DNA of 64,000 nt, from positions 208,741 to 272,740 of the forward strand of contig JAMPEB010000002.1 of the NCBI GenBank assembly GCA_023665475.1, in the 5' to 3' direction. The notes under the pieces were generated by a model. The model searched no databases, was not told the DNA's origin, and saw only the letters and a program-made list of their open reading frames with translations. Positions 16,686 through 26,442 of this stretch are shown here, piece by piece (the stretch's first letter is position 1; each line of letters begins with the position of its first letter). The position numbers were made by a program, and so were the translations under genes. Source of the stretch: Lachnoclostridium sp. (GTDB lineage Bacteria; Bacillota; Clostridia; Lachnospirales; Lachnospiraceae).

Positions 16686-17777
16686 CTATTCCACTCCGAT
16701 GTGCAGGATAATTTCCTGCGCTATCTGCTTTAAGGGAACCACCTGATCGCTGAGTCCCGCTTCCGCCGCCGCCTTGGGCATACCGTACACCACGCAGGTG
16801 TCGGCGCTTTGGGTGATTACATGTGCCTTTTTTACCGCTCTTAAATTCTTAATGCCTTCCGTCCCGTCGGAACCCATACCCGTCATCACCACACAGACAA
16901 TATTGTCATAAGGGCTGCCCATCAAGGACTCATACATATAGTTGGCGCAAGGTTTGACTCCCTCCCTGTTGGGTTCATCGGACATATGGATGGTTACCTT
17001 GCCGGAAGCGTGGGTTTCCACTTTCATATGCATACCGCCCCTTGCCACATAAACCGTACCTTTTTTAAGCTCCATTCCCTCCGCAGCCTCCTTGACGGTA
17101 AGCGCGCTGAGTTCATTGAGCCTCTCCGCAAAGGAAGGGGTAAAACTCTTATTCATATGCTGCACCAATAAAACCGGTGCATCCAGATTGGCGGGAAGCT
17201 TTGGTATGACTGCCTGCAATGCGGTGGGACCTCCCGTGGAACTGGCAATGGCTACTATTTTCTGTCCAGGCACCTTTGCGGTGGATTTCCCTAAAATTTC
17301 CGCCACCTTCTGAAACATCTGCTGGTCGTTCTTGACATCCTTGGCAATCTCTTTTGCCATGCTGTCATGAATCTCACTCTCCGATACCGTCATCAGCAAA
17401 TCGAGAAAATGCCTCTTAAACTCTTCCACACGGCAGTCCGATATCTTATCCGGTTTATGTATGATATCAACCGCTCCGGCCTCCAAAGCCTCTATTGCCG
17501 TTTTGTTGCCTTTTTTGGTATCCGTGCTCGCCACCAGAATCCTTGCGGAAATCCCGTATTGGCGGAGCTTTCTCATAAGCTCCAGACCGTTCATTCTGGG
17601 CATATTCACATCCAATATCACGGCATCGTAAGTATTTCGGCTCAACAGATCAAAAGCTTCCACGCCGTCCTTCGCCCTGTCTACAATCTGAAATCTCTTA
17701 TCACTATTGATTATATCACACAACACGCTTCTCATGAGTGCAGAGTCATCTACTATCAGAATTTTTTTAACTGCCAT
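16686..17777 (-). CDS. cheB: Chemoreceptor methylesterase/deamidase CheB
   Basis: CheB demethylates receptors once activated by CheA. It is 363 residues: an N-terminal receiver domain with Asp56 (AVILDVNMP), a linker, and a C-terminal esterase domain with catalytic Ser in IASSTGGP (about 180), His in VQHMNK (about 207) and Asp in TGMGSDGTEG. The ATG is preceded by GGAGGTG. The partner methyltransferase gene cheR is not in this operon or window. Confidence 0.98.
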   Translation of the reverse strand: MAVKKILIVDDSALMRSVLCDIINSDKRFQIVDRAKDGVEAFDLLSRNTYDAVILDVNMPRMNGLELMRKLRQYGISARILVASTDTKKGNKTAIEALEAGAVDIIHKPDKISDCRVEEFKRHFLDLLMTVSESEIHDSMAKEIAKDVKNDQQMFQKVAEILGKSTAKVPGQKIVAIASSTGGPTALQAVIPKLPANLDAPVLLVQHMNKSFTPSFAERLNELSALTVKEAAEGMELKKGTVYVARGGMHMKVETHASGKVTIHMSDEPNREGVKPCANYMYESLMGSPYDNIVCVVMTGMGSDGTEGIKNLRAVKKAHVITQSADTCVVYGMPKAAAEAGLSDQVVPLKQIAQEIILHIGVE

Positions 17778-17802
17778 TCCACACCTCCATATCAGTCGGA
17801 AG

Positions 17803-18531
17803 CTAATTTAAGTCCTTCCTGCGCTCCTTACGCTCTTCCTCAAAAATAAATTTAATAATCTCTTCTCTGGTTTTCACATCCAAATCATAATACTGCACTC
17901 TGTGCTCAAAAGTTCCGGGTCTGTGCTCAAGCTCTTTCACATCCAACACTTTACCCACCACTTCATACTGCTTGCTCTCCTTGCCTCTTGCCAGATAATA
18001 ACTGCAATAGATCAGACTGCCCGGCTCATAACGCTGTGTGGACATAAACCGGAGCCCTCCTCCGCTGATATCCACAATAACGCTCCTCTTTAACGGCAGC
18101 GTGGGCTGCAATATGTAAGGGCTTTTCTGCTCAATCGCCTGTACTTCATCCTCTTCCAGATTTCTTGAGCACATTTCCAAGGCGCAACTGAAACGGTAAT
18201 ATTCGCGGCGCTGATATTTTCTCAGGTTGCTGGTCAGCTCCACCACCAATATATATACATTATTGCTCTTGTATCTGTCAATAATGCGCACAAAACTTTG
18301 GAACAGACCATGTTCCTCCGTGTACAATACCATATTATATTCGCCGTCCACCGGAAGCAGAATCAGTTTTGTCTGCTCCATAGGCATATAAATCTCCATG
18401 GTGTCCTCGGACAAAATGTTGTAGACTTTGCTATAATATATTTTCTGATTCTCCTGCGGATTCATATTAAGCTCTGTGTCTACTGCGCTCAGTTCCACTC
18501 GATTTCCTTCTTCAATCAATTTTGAAAGCAT
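17803..18531 (-). CDS. ycgR: Flagellar brake protein, YcgR-like with PilZ domain
   Basis: A c-di-GMP receptor of the YcgR type, 242 residues. The N-terminal YcgR domain (about 1-100) is followed by a PilZ domain with the ligand motifs RKYQR (104-108) and DISGGG (154-159). In known cases the c-di-GMP-bound protein slows the motor or stator. The start ATG 18531 has AGAGAGG nine bases upstream; the ATG at 18540 directly abuts it. Its place inside the operon, between flhG and cheB, ties this organism's motility to c-di-GMP. Confidence 0.93.
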   Translation of the reverse strand: MLSKLIEEGNRVELSAVDTELNMNPQENQKIYYSKVYNILSEDTMEIYMPMEQTKLILLPVDGEYNMVLYTEEHGLFQSFVRIIDRYKSNNVYILVVELTSNLRKYQRREYYRFSCALEMCSRNLEEDEVQAIEQKSPYILQPTLPLKRSVIVDISGGGLRFMSTQRYEPGSLIYCSYYLARGKESKQYEVVGKVLDVKELEHRPGTFEHRVQYYDLDVKTREEIIKFIFEEERKERRKDLN

Positions 18532-18589
18532 TCGCTCCATCCTCTCTTTCTGTCATGCCGTTTCGGCTATGTCCGTTTCCGATTTTTTG

Positions 18590-19462
18590 TTACCTTCTTC
18601 CTACTATATGTGCCAGAAATTCCGCCATTCCTCTCTTTGGCTGTTTTTCTTCCTCTATATCCAGAAGGCGTTTTGCAATTCTTTCATAGGCCGCGCTGGA
18701 TTTTGCGGTTTGATTTTGCAAAGACACCGGCACCTGCTGCATGACCGCCTTGGCAAGCTGCGCATCCTGTGGCACGCTTCCCAGATAATCCATGGGAATC
18801 TTTAAATATCTTGCCACCACGGCATTCAATTTTTCATAGAGAACCTCTCCGTCGGATTCCCTGTCCACCCGGTTGGCAATCATCTTTACCTTGGTCATTT
18901 CCTGTCTGTATCTGGGGTGTCGGTAAAGAGCCTTCAACAAAGAATAAGAATCCGTTATGGATGTGGGTTCCGGTGTGGTCATCAAGAGGATTTCCTCGCT
19001 TGCCACCAGAAATTCCAACACCGCATCCGCAATGCCTGCTCCGGTATCCACAATAATAATATCCGCCATAGCGTCCAATTCTGTCAGATTCTGTATGATA
19101 TACGCCAGATAATCCCTGCTTAAGTTGGACATTCCGGCAATTCCCGAGCCTCCCGAGATAAAGCCTACCTCCATGGGACCCCATGTAATGATTTCCTTTA
19201 TGCTTTTTCCCTGATAAATCAAATCACAAAGATTATGCTTGGGCACTGTGCCAAACATGATTTCAATATTGGCAAGACCAAAGTCTGCATCTAAAATAAT
19301 TACCTTTTTTCCCAGCCTGCGGAACCAAATCGCCAGATTAATCGCCGTATTGGATTTTCCGACTCCTCCTTTCCCGCTGGTAACCGTAATCACACGGGCA
19401 AGAGGACGATTCTGGTTCTGACTGTTTGCTTTTATAATCCGTAATTGTTCTGCCTGATCCAT
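18590..19462 (-). CDS. flhG: Flagellar number regulator FlhG (MinD-like ATPase)
   Basis: A ParA/MinD-type ATPase that works with FlhF to control flagellar number and site. It is 290 residues, with the deviant Walker A SGKGGVGKSN (about 29-38), the switch DADFGLANIE and DTGAG. The N-terminal QAEQLRI segment resembles the DQAxxLR motif that activates FlhF GTPase. It follows flhF by 45 bases. The start has CAGGAGGTG upstream. Confidence 0.95.
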   Translation of the reverse strand: MDQAEQLRIIKANSQNQNRPLARVITVTSGKGGVGKSNTAINLAIWFRRLGKKVIILDADFGLANIEIMFGTVPKHNLCDLIYQGKSIKEIITWGPMEVGFISGGSGIAGMSNLSRDYLAYIIQNLTELDAMADIIIVDTGAGIADAVLEFLVASEEILLMTTPEPTSITDSYSLLKALYRHPRYRQEMTKVKMIANRVDRESDGEVLYEKLNAVVARYLKIPMDYLGSVPQDAQLAKAVMQQVPVSLQNQTAKSSAAYERIAKRLLDIEEEKQPKRGMAEFLAHIVGRR

Positions 19463-19507
19463 GAAACGCCTTCACCTCCTGTATTTAGCGCATCCTGTAT
19501 ACATTGT

Positions 19508-20758
19508 TCAGCCTTTCCCGCCCAGTAACTGCTTTACCGTCTTCTGCGGGTTAAACTGCTCAATGTCATCCGGTACATTCTGCCCGTAAGTCACATAGGC
19601 TATGGGAGTATCGGTATGGAGCTTGATATTCAGCAGATTTCCCACGGTGCCGGTCTCGTCCAGTTTTGTAAAGATTAACTGATAATCCGTTATTTTTCGA
19701 TAATTGTCCGCAATCGCAAGCAAATCCTTCTGCTTTGTCGTAGCGCTGAGTACCAAAAATGTCTGATACTCCGTATTTTCCTTGGCTATTTCCAGTAATT
19801 TCTGTAATTTCTCCATCTGGTCGCCATTCTGATGGGAATGTCCCGCCGTATCCACAAAAATATAATCATAATCTTTAAAATCGGAAACTGCCGCCTCAAG
19901 TTCCTCCTCCGCATAAATCACCCGGAAAGGAGTCTCTAAAATATTGGCATAGGTGCGGAGCTGCTCCGCCGCCGCAATACGGTAAGTATCCGTGGTAAGA
20001 AGGGCAACCTTTTTCTTCTCGGCTACCGCATAGCTGCTGGCAATCTTAGCGATTGTGGTAGTCTTGCCCACTCCCGTAGGACCGATAAAAAATACGGTCT
20101 TAGGTCCCTTTCCCGCCGGAACAATACCTTCCGACTGCCCGAATTTCAGAACCATTTTTTGATAAATATTGGATAATATATAGTCAAAGGGCATGTTGGG
20201 TTTACGGTTTCTGTCCGCTTCGTCCATAATCTGGTTGGCACATTTTTCGTCCACCTCATTTTCCAGCATGGTATTGTAAAGCAGCTTGAAAAACTTCTCC
20301 TGTTCCGGATTCACCGGCTGGTCGCTGTCTTCCTCCTGCCTCTCGTCCTTTTCCTCTTCCGGCTCTTCCGAAATTGCCTTGGATTCCGCCCAATCCTCTT
20401 TATTAAACTGATTTTGAAGAAACATCTGAAGGCTGTCCAGCTTGCTTTCAATACTAAGGACATTTTCGTCCTTATAACCCGCATCCCCTTTGGCGGATTC
20501 ATGGTCTGCCGTTTTTTCGGCCGCTCCCGCGCTTTGCTTCGGCTTTTCCTCTCTCACACTTTCCGATGCGGAGGGTTTTGTCACAGTTTCATCCTCTCTT
20601 GCCACTGTCACTTCCACCTGCTTGGGGAGAAGAAAGGCAAAAAGTCCTTTGGGTTTTACATCCTTCACATTCATAATGACCACGCCTTCGCCCAGCTCCT
20701 TCTTAGCAGCCTCCACCGCTTCTTCTTCTGTTTTTCCCACAAATTTCTTTATAATCAT
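19508..20758 (-). CDS. flhF: Flagellar biosynthesis GTPase FlhF
   Basis: An SRP-type GTPase that sets where flagella assemble. It is 416 residues: an N-terminal B domain, an acidic low-complexity linker (about residues 60-150, rich in Glu and Lys), then the NG GTPase domain with G1 GPTGVGKTTTIAK (about 222), DTYRIAAAEQLRTYA, DTAGHS and TKLDETG. Its ATG directly follows the flhA stop (TAAATG), so translation is coupled. A Shine-Dalgarno is weak here, which fits coupling. Confidence 0.97.
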   Translation of the reverse strand: MIIKKFVGKTEEEAVEAAKKELGEGVVIMNVKDVKPKGLFAFLLPKQVEVTVAREDETVTKPSASESVREEKPKQSAGAAEKTADHESAKGDAGYKDENVLSIESKLDSLQMFLQNQFNKEDWAESKAISEEPEEEKDERQEEDSDQPVNPEQEKFFKLLYNTMLENEVDEKCANQIMDEADRNRKPNMPFDYILSNIYQKMVLKFGQSEGIVPAGKGPKTVFFIGPTGVGKTTTIAKIASSYAVAEKKKVALLTTDTYRIAAAEQLRTYANILETPFRVIYAEEELEAAVSDFKDYDYIFVDTAGHSHQNGDQMEKLQKLLEIAKENTEYQTFLVLSATTKQKDLLAIADNYRKITDYQLIFTKLDETGTVGNLLNIKLHTDTPIAYVTYGQNVPDDIEQFNPQKTVKQLLGGKG

Positions 20759-22798
20759 TTATGCTGTCACCATCCCAACTGATTGTAATTCAATGTTTGG
20801 TTCCACCTCATTGTAAGAAACTACTACTACATCCCTGAAATTGTCCTCTATCAGACGCCGGAAATACAGCCTCACAATCGGCGAAGTAATAACAATGGGA
20901 TTCTTTCCCAGATTCTCCAGTTTCTTTACTTCGTTGCCCACGGCCTCCATAATCGCCCTTGCCCTTGCGGGTTCCAGATTCAAGAAAGCCCCTGTCTCGG
21001 TCTGCTTCACACTGCCCATAATCTCCTGCTCTATCTTCGGGTCCAGAGTCACTACGCTGGTAGTCTCATGCTCCGGAAAGAACTTGGTGGAAATAGCCCT
21101 CTTTAAGCTCTGCCTTACATACTCCGTGAGAATATCCGTATCCCTTGTTGCCGACGCGTAATCCGCCAGCGTTTCCATCACGGTCAGCAAATCCCTGATG
21201 GAAATCCCCTCCTTTAACAAATTCTGTAAAACCTTCTGTATCTCGCCGATTCCGAGAAGCTTCGGCACCAGTTCCTCCACCAGCGAAGGGTTGGTCTCCT
21301 TAATATTGTTGACAAGACTCTGCACATCCTGTCTGGTAAGAAGTTCCGCGATATGCTGCCTGATAATTTCCGTTAAATGAGTTGCGATAATGGAAGGCGG
21401 GTCCACCACGGTATATCCCAGACTCTCCGCTCTCTCCCTCTGGCCTTCCGTAATCCAGATGGCAGGCAGATGGAACGACGGCTCAAATGTGGGAATGCCC
21501 GTAATTTCCTCTTCCACATAACCGGGGTTCATCGCCATATAATGGTCAAAAAGAATTTCTCCTTCACTGACCTGTATACCCTTAATTTTGATAATGTACT
21601 GATTCGGATTTAACTGTATATTATCCCGCAGTCGTATGATGGGCACCACGGTTCCCATTTCAAGCGCAATCTGCCTTCGTATCATAACCACACGGTCTAA
21701 AAGGTCGCCGCCCTGATTGACATCCGCCAAGGGAATAATACCATAACCGAATTCCAATTCGATGGGGTCCACCTGTAAAAGACTGGTTACATTTTCCGGC
21801 TGGCGGATTTCCTCCGCCTCCGCTTCTTCCGTGTCCACTTCCTGCTCTATCATGGCAGTCTCTATGGTTCCAGCAATATTTCTTCCCACAATGATAAATA
21901 CAAGTCCCAGTCCCACAAAGAGAATGGTGTTCAAATCGGTGAGAAATCCTAATATTGCCAGCATGCTCCCCACCAGATACAAAACCTTGGGAATGCTGAA
22001 AAGCTGACTGATCAACGCCGTTCCGAAATCCGCATCCTTGCTTCCCTTGGTCACCAGAATACCGGTGGAAAGAGAGATTAACAGGGAAGGAATCTGGCTC
22101 ACAAGCCCGTCGCCGATGGTCAGGATGCCATAAGTGCTTAAAGCGGTTCCTGCCTCCATGCCCTGTCTGGTAACGCCCATAACGATTCCGCCTACCAGAT
22201 TGACTATGGTGATAATCAGACCCGCTATTGCGTCTCCCTTTACATACTTCACGGCACCATCCATGGAACCGAAGAAATTGGCTTCTTCCTGAATCTTTTC
22301 TCTTCGTTTCTTTGCCTCGGCGTCATTGATGGCTCCGGTGTTTAAGTCCGCATCAATTGCCATCTGCTTACCGGGCATGGCATCCAGCGTAAATCTTGCC
22401 GTTACCTCGGACACACGCTCGGAACCTTTATTGATGACCATGAACTGAATCAATATCAGCAAAATAAAGATAATTGCACCGATAATCAAATCTCCGCCGC
22501 CCACGAACTGTCCGAAGGTGGCAACCACATTGCCGGCGTAACCGTCCCTGAGAATCAGTCTCGTGGAGGAGGCATTCAGGGCAATCCTGAAAAGGGTGGT
22601 GAACAAAAGCATGGTGGGGAAGAAGGACATATCCAATACTTCCTTGCTGAACATAGCGCCGAACACAATGGTAAGGGCTATGGAAATATTAAATGCAATC
22701 AAAATATCCAAAAGCCATGAAGGAATAGGCACAATAAACATGATAATCGCCGCCATAAGATACATGGCAACGCCCACATCCGCTTTTCTCATTTTCAT
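20759..22798 (-). CDS. flhA: Flagellar export gate protein FlhA
   Basis: The major export gate of the flagellar type III system, 679 residues. The N-terminal half has eight membrane helices and the conserved cytoplasmic FHIPEP loop signature region (DAMPGKQMAIDADLN...GAINDAEAKKRR). The C-terminal half is the cytoplasmic substrate- and chaperone-docking domain. The ATG has AAAGGAG upstream. It sits between flhB and flhF, with a long palindromic repeat in the 184-base gap after flhB. Confidence 0.98.
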   Translation of the reverse strand: MKMRKADVGVAMYLMAAIIMFIVPIPSWLLDILIAFNISIALTIVFGAMFSKEVLDMSFFPTMLLFTTLFRIALNASSTRLILRDGYAGNVVATFGQFVGGGDLIIGAIIFILLILIQFMVINKGSERVSEVTARFTLDAMPGKQMAIDADLNTGAINDAEAKKRREKIQEEANFFGSMDGAVKYVKGDAIAGLIITIVNLVGGIVMGVTRQGMEAGTALSTYGILTIGDGLVSQIPSLLISLSTGILVTKGSKDADFGTALISQLFSIPKVLYLVGSMLAILGFLTDLNTILFVGLGLVFIIVGRNIAGTIETAMIEQEVDTEEAEAEEIRQPENVTSLLQVDPIELEFGYGIIPLADVNQGGDLLDRVVMIRRQIALEMGTVVPIIRLRDNIQLNPNQYIIKIKGIQVSEGEILFDHYMAMNPGYVEEEITGIPTFEPSFHLPAIWITEGQRERAESLGYTVVDPPSIIATHLTEIIRQHIAELLTRQDVQSLVNNIKETNPSLVEELVPKLLGIGEIQKVLQNLLKEGISIRDLLTVMETLADYASATRDTDILTEYVRQSLKRAISTKFFPEHETTSVVTLDPKIEQEIMGSVKQTETGAFLNLEPARARAIMEAVGNEVKKLENLGKNPIVITSPIVRLYFRRLIEDNFRDVVVVSYNEVEPNIELQSVGMVTA

Positions 22799-22841
22799 AT
22801 GCGCCTCACTCCTTTCGTAAGTTTATTGAAAAAATGAACCC

Positions 22842-22982
22842 GTGCAAATCCGGAAGAATCCGCTTGCGGCCGTCGCAAACAATCCATGCAAATTCGGAAG
22901 AATCCGCTTGCGGATTCTTCGCGGAATGACTTAGATTTTCTTAGGCTGGGTACTTTCCAGCCTTAGAAAATCTTCATTCCGT
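22842..22982. repeat. Composite palindromic repeat, copy B
   Basis: This gap holds a direct repeat of 28 bases (22842-22869 and 22886-22913, two mismatches) beginning TGCAAATYCGG. It also holds a perfect palindrome GAAGAATCCGC/GCGGATTCTTC (22897-22920) and a long stem (22924-22979) with arms such as AGATTTTCTTAGGCTGG around GTACTTT. The final CATTCCGTTTA carries the flhB stop codon. The long stem and its flanks match copy A at 9843-9945. Confidence 0.85.
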
Positions 22983-24092
22983 TTATACTTTGCCCTGCAA
23001 GTGGTAAACAAACGCCAGCACTTCCGCCACCGCCTGATACAGCTCCGGCGGCACCATCTCGCCCACTTCCACATTAGCATAAAGCATTCTGGCAAGAGGC
23101 TTGTTTTCCACAATCTCAATATGATTTTCTTTGGCAACTTCCTTAATGCGGGCTGCCATGTAATCTTCGCCCTTGGCAAGAACCACCGGCGCCTCCGCTA
23201 TCTCAAGGTCATACTTGATTGCCACGGCATAGTGGGTGGGGTTGGTGATGACCACATCCGCCTGAGGCAGATTCTGCATCATACGCCTTCTGGAAGCTTC
23301 CTGCATCTTCTGACGGATTTTCCCCTTAATCTGGGGGTCTCCTTCGGACTGCTTGTACTCATCCTTGACTTCCTGCTTGGTCATCCTCATATCCCTGCTG
23401 AACTTAAATTTCTGATAAGCAAAATCAGCAACGGCAATAATCATATAGAACATGGCAATGCGGATTCCCAAATCCGTCACCAGCTCCGCCGCCAGCTTTA
23501 TCGCCTGCGTAAGAGGCATGTCATAAAGCAAAAACAAAAGCGGCAGCTTGTCCTTCAGATAAGCATAACAAATATAGGCAATCAGACTTAATTTCGCGAT
23601 AGATTTCACCAGCTCTACCAGCGAATTGACTGAAAATATCTTTTTAAACCCGGATATGGGATTTATCTTGTTTAACTTTGGCTGTAACGGTTTTGCGGTA
23701 GGCTTCCACCCGACCTGCGCCACATCGCTGACAAACGCCACAATAAAGCCTATGAGCAGTATTGGCGCCATAATAAGGATACAGTCAAATATCATCCCCC
23801 GGAAGATAGCCTTAATATCCTGCTCCGGCATATATCCCTGCCAGAAAGTAACCACTTGGGGGATTCGCTCATAAACGCCGGAAAAAACCCGCAAGAGCTG
23901 GTTTCCCATGGTGCCGACCCACACCTTCAATATTAAAAACACTGCCAATATGCCCAAGGCGTTAGCAATCTCTCGGCTTTTCGCCACCTGCCCTTCCTTG
24001 CGGGCATCGCTCAGTTTTTTCTCTGTTGCGGGTTCTGTTTTATCCCCGCCCTGCCCCTCGGCAAAAAACTGAAGGTTGTACTCTAGTATCAT
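22983..24092 (-). CDS. flhB: Flagellar export switch protein FlhB
   Basis: FlhB controls the substrate switch from hook to filament. It is 369 residues with four membrane helices in the first 230 residues and a cytoplasmic domain with the self-cleavage motif NPTH (284-287). It starts four bases inside the end of fliR (ATGA overlap). The stop codon lies in the terminal bases of a palindromic repeat. It follows fliR as a separate gene, not as the FliR-FlhB fusion seen in some Clostridia. Confidence 0.98.
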   Translation of the reverse strand: MILEYNLQFFAEGQGGDKTEPATEKKLSDARKEGQVAKSREIANALGILAVFLILKVWVGTMGNQLLRVFSGVYERIPQVVTFWQGYMPEQDIKAIFRGMIFDCILIMAPILLIGFIVAFVSDVAQVGWKPTAKPLQPKLNKINPISGFKKIFSVNSLVELVKSIAKLSLIAYICYAYLKDKLPLLFLLYDMPLTQAIKLAAELVTDLGIRIAMFYMIIAVADFAYQKFKFSRDMRMTKQEVKDEYKQSEGDPQIKGKIRQKMQEASRRRMMQNLPQADVVITNPTHYAVAIKYDLEIAEAPVVLAKGEDYMAARIKEVAKENHIEIVENKPLARMLYANVEVGEMVPPELYQAVAEVLAFVYHLQGKV

Positions 24093-24871
24093 GAAAGTCC
24101 CCCTATAAAGGATACCATCATCTTTTTCATTTCCCGATACAGGAAATCAGCAGCTCCCGGCAGCATTCCCACAGTCAAAAAAATAATTGACAGTCCCGCC
24201 AGAATCTTGATTTGAATACCTACCGCAAACATATTCATCTGCGGGGACACCTTCGCCATAACGCCCAAAACCGCATTGAGCAGAAGGATTGTACAAAATA
24301 TGGGAAGAACGATGCGGAATCCGATAATAATATAGTCGCTCATAAACTGCAGCATAGAGTCCAGCAGACTATCCGAATGAAATACCGCCCCGTTCACCGG
24401 TATCAGAGAAAAGGTATCCGCCAATGCCCCCAACAGATAGCGGTACATTCCGCTGGCAATCAACATCAGCATAAAGACATATTGATAGAGAACGCCGGTA
24501 ATGCTGGTATTCTCTCTGGTGGCAGGGTCGAGCAGCGTTACCATGGAAAGCCCCGTCTCCATATCCGCAACGGAACCGGCAAAATTTACCACCGCCATGC
24601 AGATATTTGCCCCAAAACCCACCAGAAATCCTGTGAGCGCCTCTTTTATCACAATTAAAGCATACTCCGTCACCGTATCAAAAACAATAGCCGGCGCAGG
24701 CGTCAACACCTGATACAAAAGCAGCGATACAAAAAAGCTGATTCCGATTCTTATCCGGGCAGGCGTGTTATTCATTCCAAAAAAAGGAGCGATAAACACA
24801 AAACAGGTCACCCGTGTAAATATCAGCAGAAAATATTCTAAGTCATGAATGGAAAAGGAAAAATTAATCAT
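24089..24871 (-). CDS. fliR: Flagellar export gate protein FliR
   Basis: A core export gate subunit, about 260 residues, with six hydrophobic segments. The start ATG 24871 (MINFSFSIHDLEYF) has AAGGA about nine bases upstream; a GTG at 24889 in frame overlaps the fliQ stop and is less likely. The end overlaps flhB by four bases. Confidence 0.96.
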   Translation of the reverse strand: MINFSFSIHDLEYFLLIFTRVTCFVFIAPFFGMNNTPARIRIGISFFVSLLLYQVLTPAPAIVFDTVTEYALIVIKEALTGFLVGFGANICMAVVNFAGSVADMETGLSMVTLLDPATRENTSITGVLYQYVFMLMLIASGMYRYLLGALADTFSLIPVNGAVFHSDSLLDSMLQFMSDYIIIGFRIVLPIFCTILLLNAVLGVMAKVSPQMNMFAVGIQIKILAGLSIIFLTVGMLPGAADFLYREMKKMMVSFIGGLS

Positions 24872-24885
24872 TGGTGCTGTCCTTG

Positions 24886-25158
24886 TCACTTATGCACATA
24901 TAAGCTGAATGTGGACCAAAGCTGCGTGGTATACTCCACTAAAGTGGTCATCATCCAATTGCCGAGTATCATCAGTGCCAGAAAGATACCGATAACCTTG
25001 GGCACAAAAGTAAGCGTCTGCTCCTGAATGGAGGTGACGGTCTGAAAAATACTGATAACCAGACCGATAATCATGGAAACCAGCAACACGGGGAGCGACA
25101 CCTTGATAATCACATATAAAGCGTCTCTCGTCATTTCGATTACTGCATCAACTGTCAT
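24886..25158 (-). CDS. fliQ: Flagellar export gate protein FliQ
   Basis: A 90-residue gate subunit with two membrane helices, in the family pattern: VIEMTRDALYVIIKVSLPVL, then ISIFQTVTSIQEQTLTFVPK. It lies 33 bases after fliP and 14 before fliR, in the conserved fliP-Q-R order. Confidence 0.97.
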   Translation of the reverse strand: MTVDAVIEMTRDALYVIIKVSLPVLLVSMIIGLVISIFQTVTSIQEQTLTFVPKVIGIFLALMILGNWMMTTLVEYTTQLWSTFSLYVHK

Positions 25159-25191
25159 ATGAATCCTCTTTTCTGCGTTTCATTCCATCCG

Positions 25192-26061
25192 CTAATAGAA
25201 TGTTCTCACAAGCTCCATGATAATTAAGGACCATCCGTCCGCCAGCACAAAGAGCAGGATTTTGAACGGCATGGAAATCGTTGTAGGCGGCAGCATCATC
25301 ATACCCATACTCATCAAAGTGGACGCCACCACCATATCTATCACAATAAAAGGAATATAAATCATAAAGCCTATCCAGAATGCGGTCCGCAGCTCGCTTA
25401 TCATAAAGCTGGGAACCAAAACCGAATTGGGAATCGCATCCAGAGTGCCGTCCCATTCGCGCCCCGCAATATCCATGAACAGCTCCACATCCTTAAGCTG
25501 GGTCTGGGGATACATAAATTCCCTGATAGGCGCCATTCCGAGCTTTAAAGCTTCCTCCTGTTTGATCTCCCCGTTCTCAAAAGGAACGATTGCCTCCTCG
25601 TTGATTCGGGTGATGGTAGGTTCCATGATAAAAAATGTGAGAATCAGGGCAAGACCGATAAGAATCTGATTGGGCGGCGCCGTCTGGGTGTTTAACGCCG
25701 CACGGGTAAAGTGCAGCACAATGATGATCCTCGTAAACGAAGTCATCATAATGATAAGCGTAGGCGCCAGCGCAATTAAGGTCAGCGTAATCAGAATCCG
25801 CAGCGTGCCGTTTAACTCTCCGTTGTCACCGCTGTAGGTAATACTCACCGTGTTCGCCGTATTTAACTGGTTTAACTCCTCAGGAGTATTATAAGTCCCC
25901 GGCGGCGTAATGACAGTGGAAATATCTGTCTCCCCTGTCAAATGCCTGTCGTCTTCCACTGCTTCCACCCGAACAAATCCATGAAACCACAATATGCCCA
26001 CCGTAACCAGCAGGCATATAATCTGTATTATCTTTTTTCCGGTCAACCGTACTCTGCTCAT
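25192..26061 (-). CDS. fliP: Flagellar export gate protein FliP
   Basis: The central pore-forming gate subunit, 289 residues. A cleavable signal-like N-terminal helix (about 10-33) is followed by a periplasmic segment and the conserved core (MMTSFTRIIIVLHFTRAALN, PPNQILIGLALILTFFIMEP). It starts four bases inside the fliO end (ATGA). It ends with EL VRTFY and is followed by fliQ. Confidence 0.98.
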   Translation of the reverse strand: MSRVRLTGKKIIQIICLLVTVGILWFHGFVRVEAVEDDRHLTGETDISTVITPPGTYNTPEELNQLNTANTVSITYSGDNGELNGTLRILITLTLIALAPTLIIMMTSFTRIIIVLHFTRAALNTQTAPPNQILIGLALILTFFIMEPTITRINEEAIVPFENGEIKQEEALKLGMAPIREFMYPQTQLKDVELFMDIAGREWDGTLDAIPNSVLVPSFMISELRTAFWIGFMIYIPFIVIDMVVASTLMSMGMMMLPPTTISMPFKILLFVLADGWSLIIMELVRTFY

Positions 26062-26441
26062 GTATCTTTGTCCCTTGGTTCTTTTTGATTGCCTAAATCT
26101 TTTTTGACCGCCTTGTCAAACAGTTCCTTGAAGGAAATCCCTTCCCCTCCCGGCTCTGCCTCCCGCAGTTCTTCCTTTGGCACTTCACCAAGCAAAGTTA
26201 CCGTATCCTTGCAGACAGCCAGCACCTTGTAAGTATTCCCCACACGAACAATCTGAATCCATTTGTTATTGTCCAAACGGGTTGTTTCTATCACTTCAAT
26301 ATTGCGATCGATGCTCTGATGTTTTTGATAATTGGCGATCCATTTTGTGACATATGCCGTAACCAAAAGCACCAGAACAAAAACTACAAGCACCGTAATA
26401 AACTGGGCATACCCATCGGCGCCCGACAATAAAACTGCCAC
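26058..26441 (-). CDS. fliO: Flagellar assembly chaperone-like protein FliO
   Basis: FliO helps FliP assemble. It is about 127 residues: one membrane helix (ITVLVVFVLVLLVTAYV) and a cytoplasmic domain with RNIEVIETTRLDNNKWIQIV and NTYKVLAVCKDTVTLLGE, the FliO/FliZ pattern. I place the start at GTG 26441, just after the cheY stop, with GAAGG a little far upstream; a TTG at 26453 within the cheY end is the alternative. It overlaps fliP by four bases. Confidence 0.9.
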   Translation of the reverse strand: MAVLLSGADGYAQFITVLVVFVLVLLVTAYVTKWIANYQKHQSIDRNIEVIETTRLDNNKWIQIVRVGNTYKVLAVCKDTVTLLGEVPKEELREAEPGGEGISFKELFDKAVKKDLGNQKEPRDKDT

Positions 26442-26442
26442 C

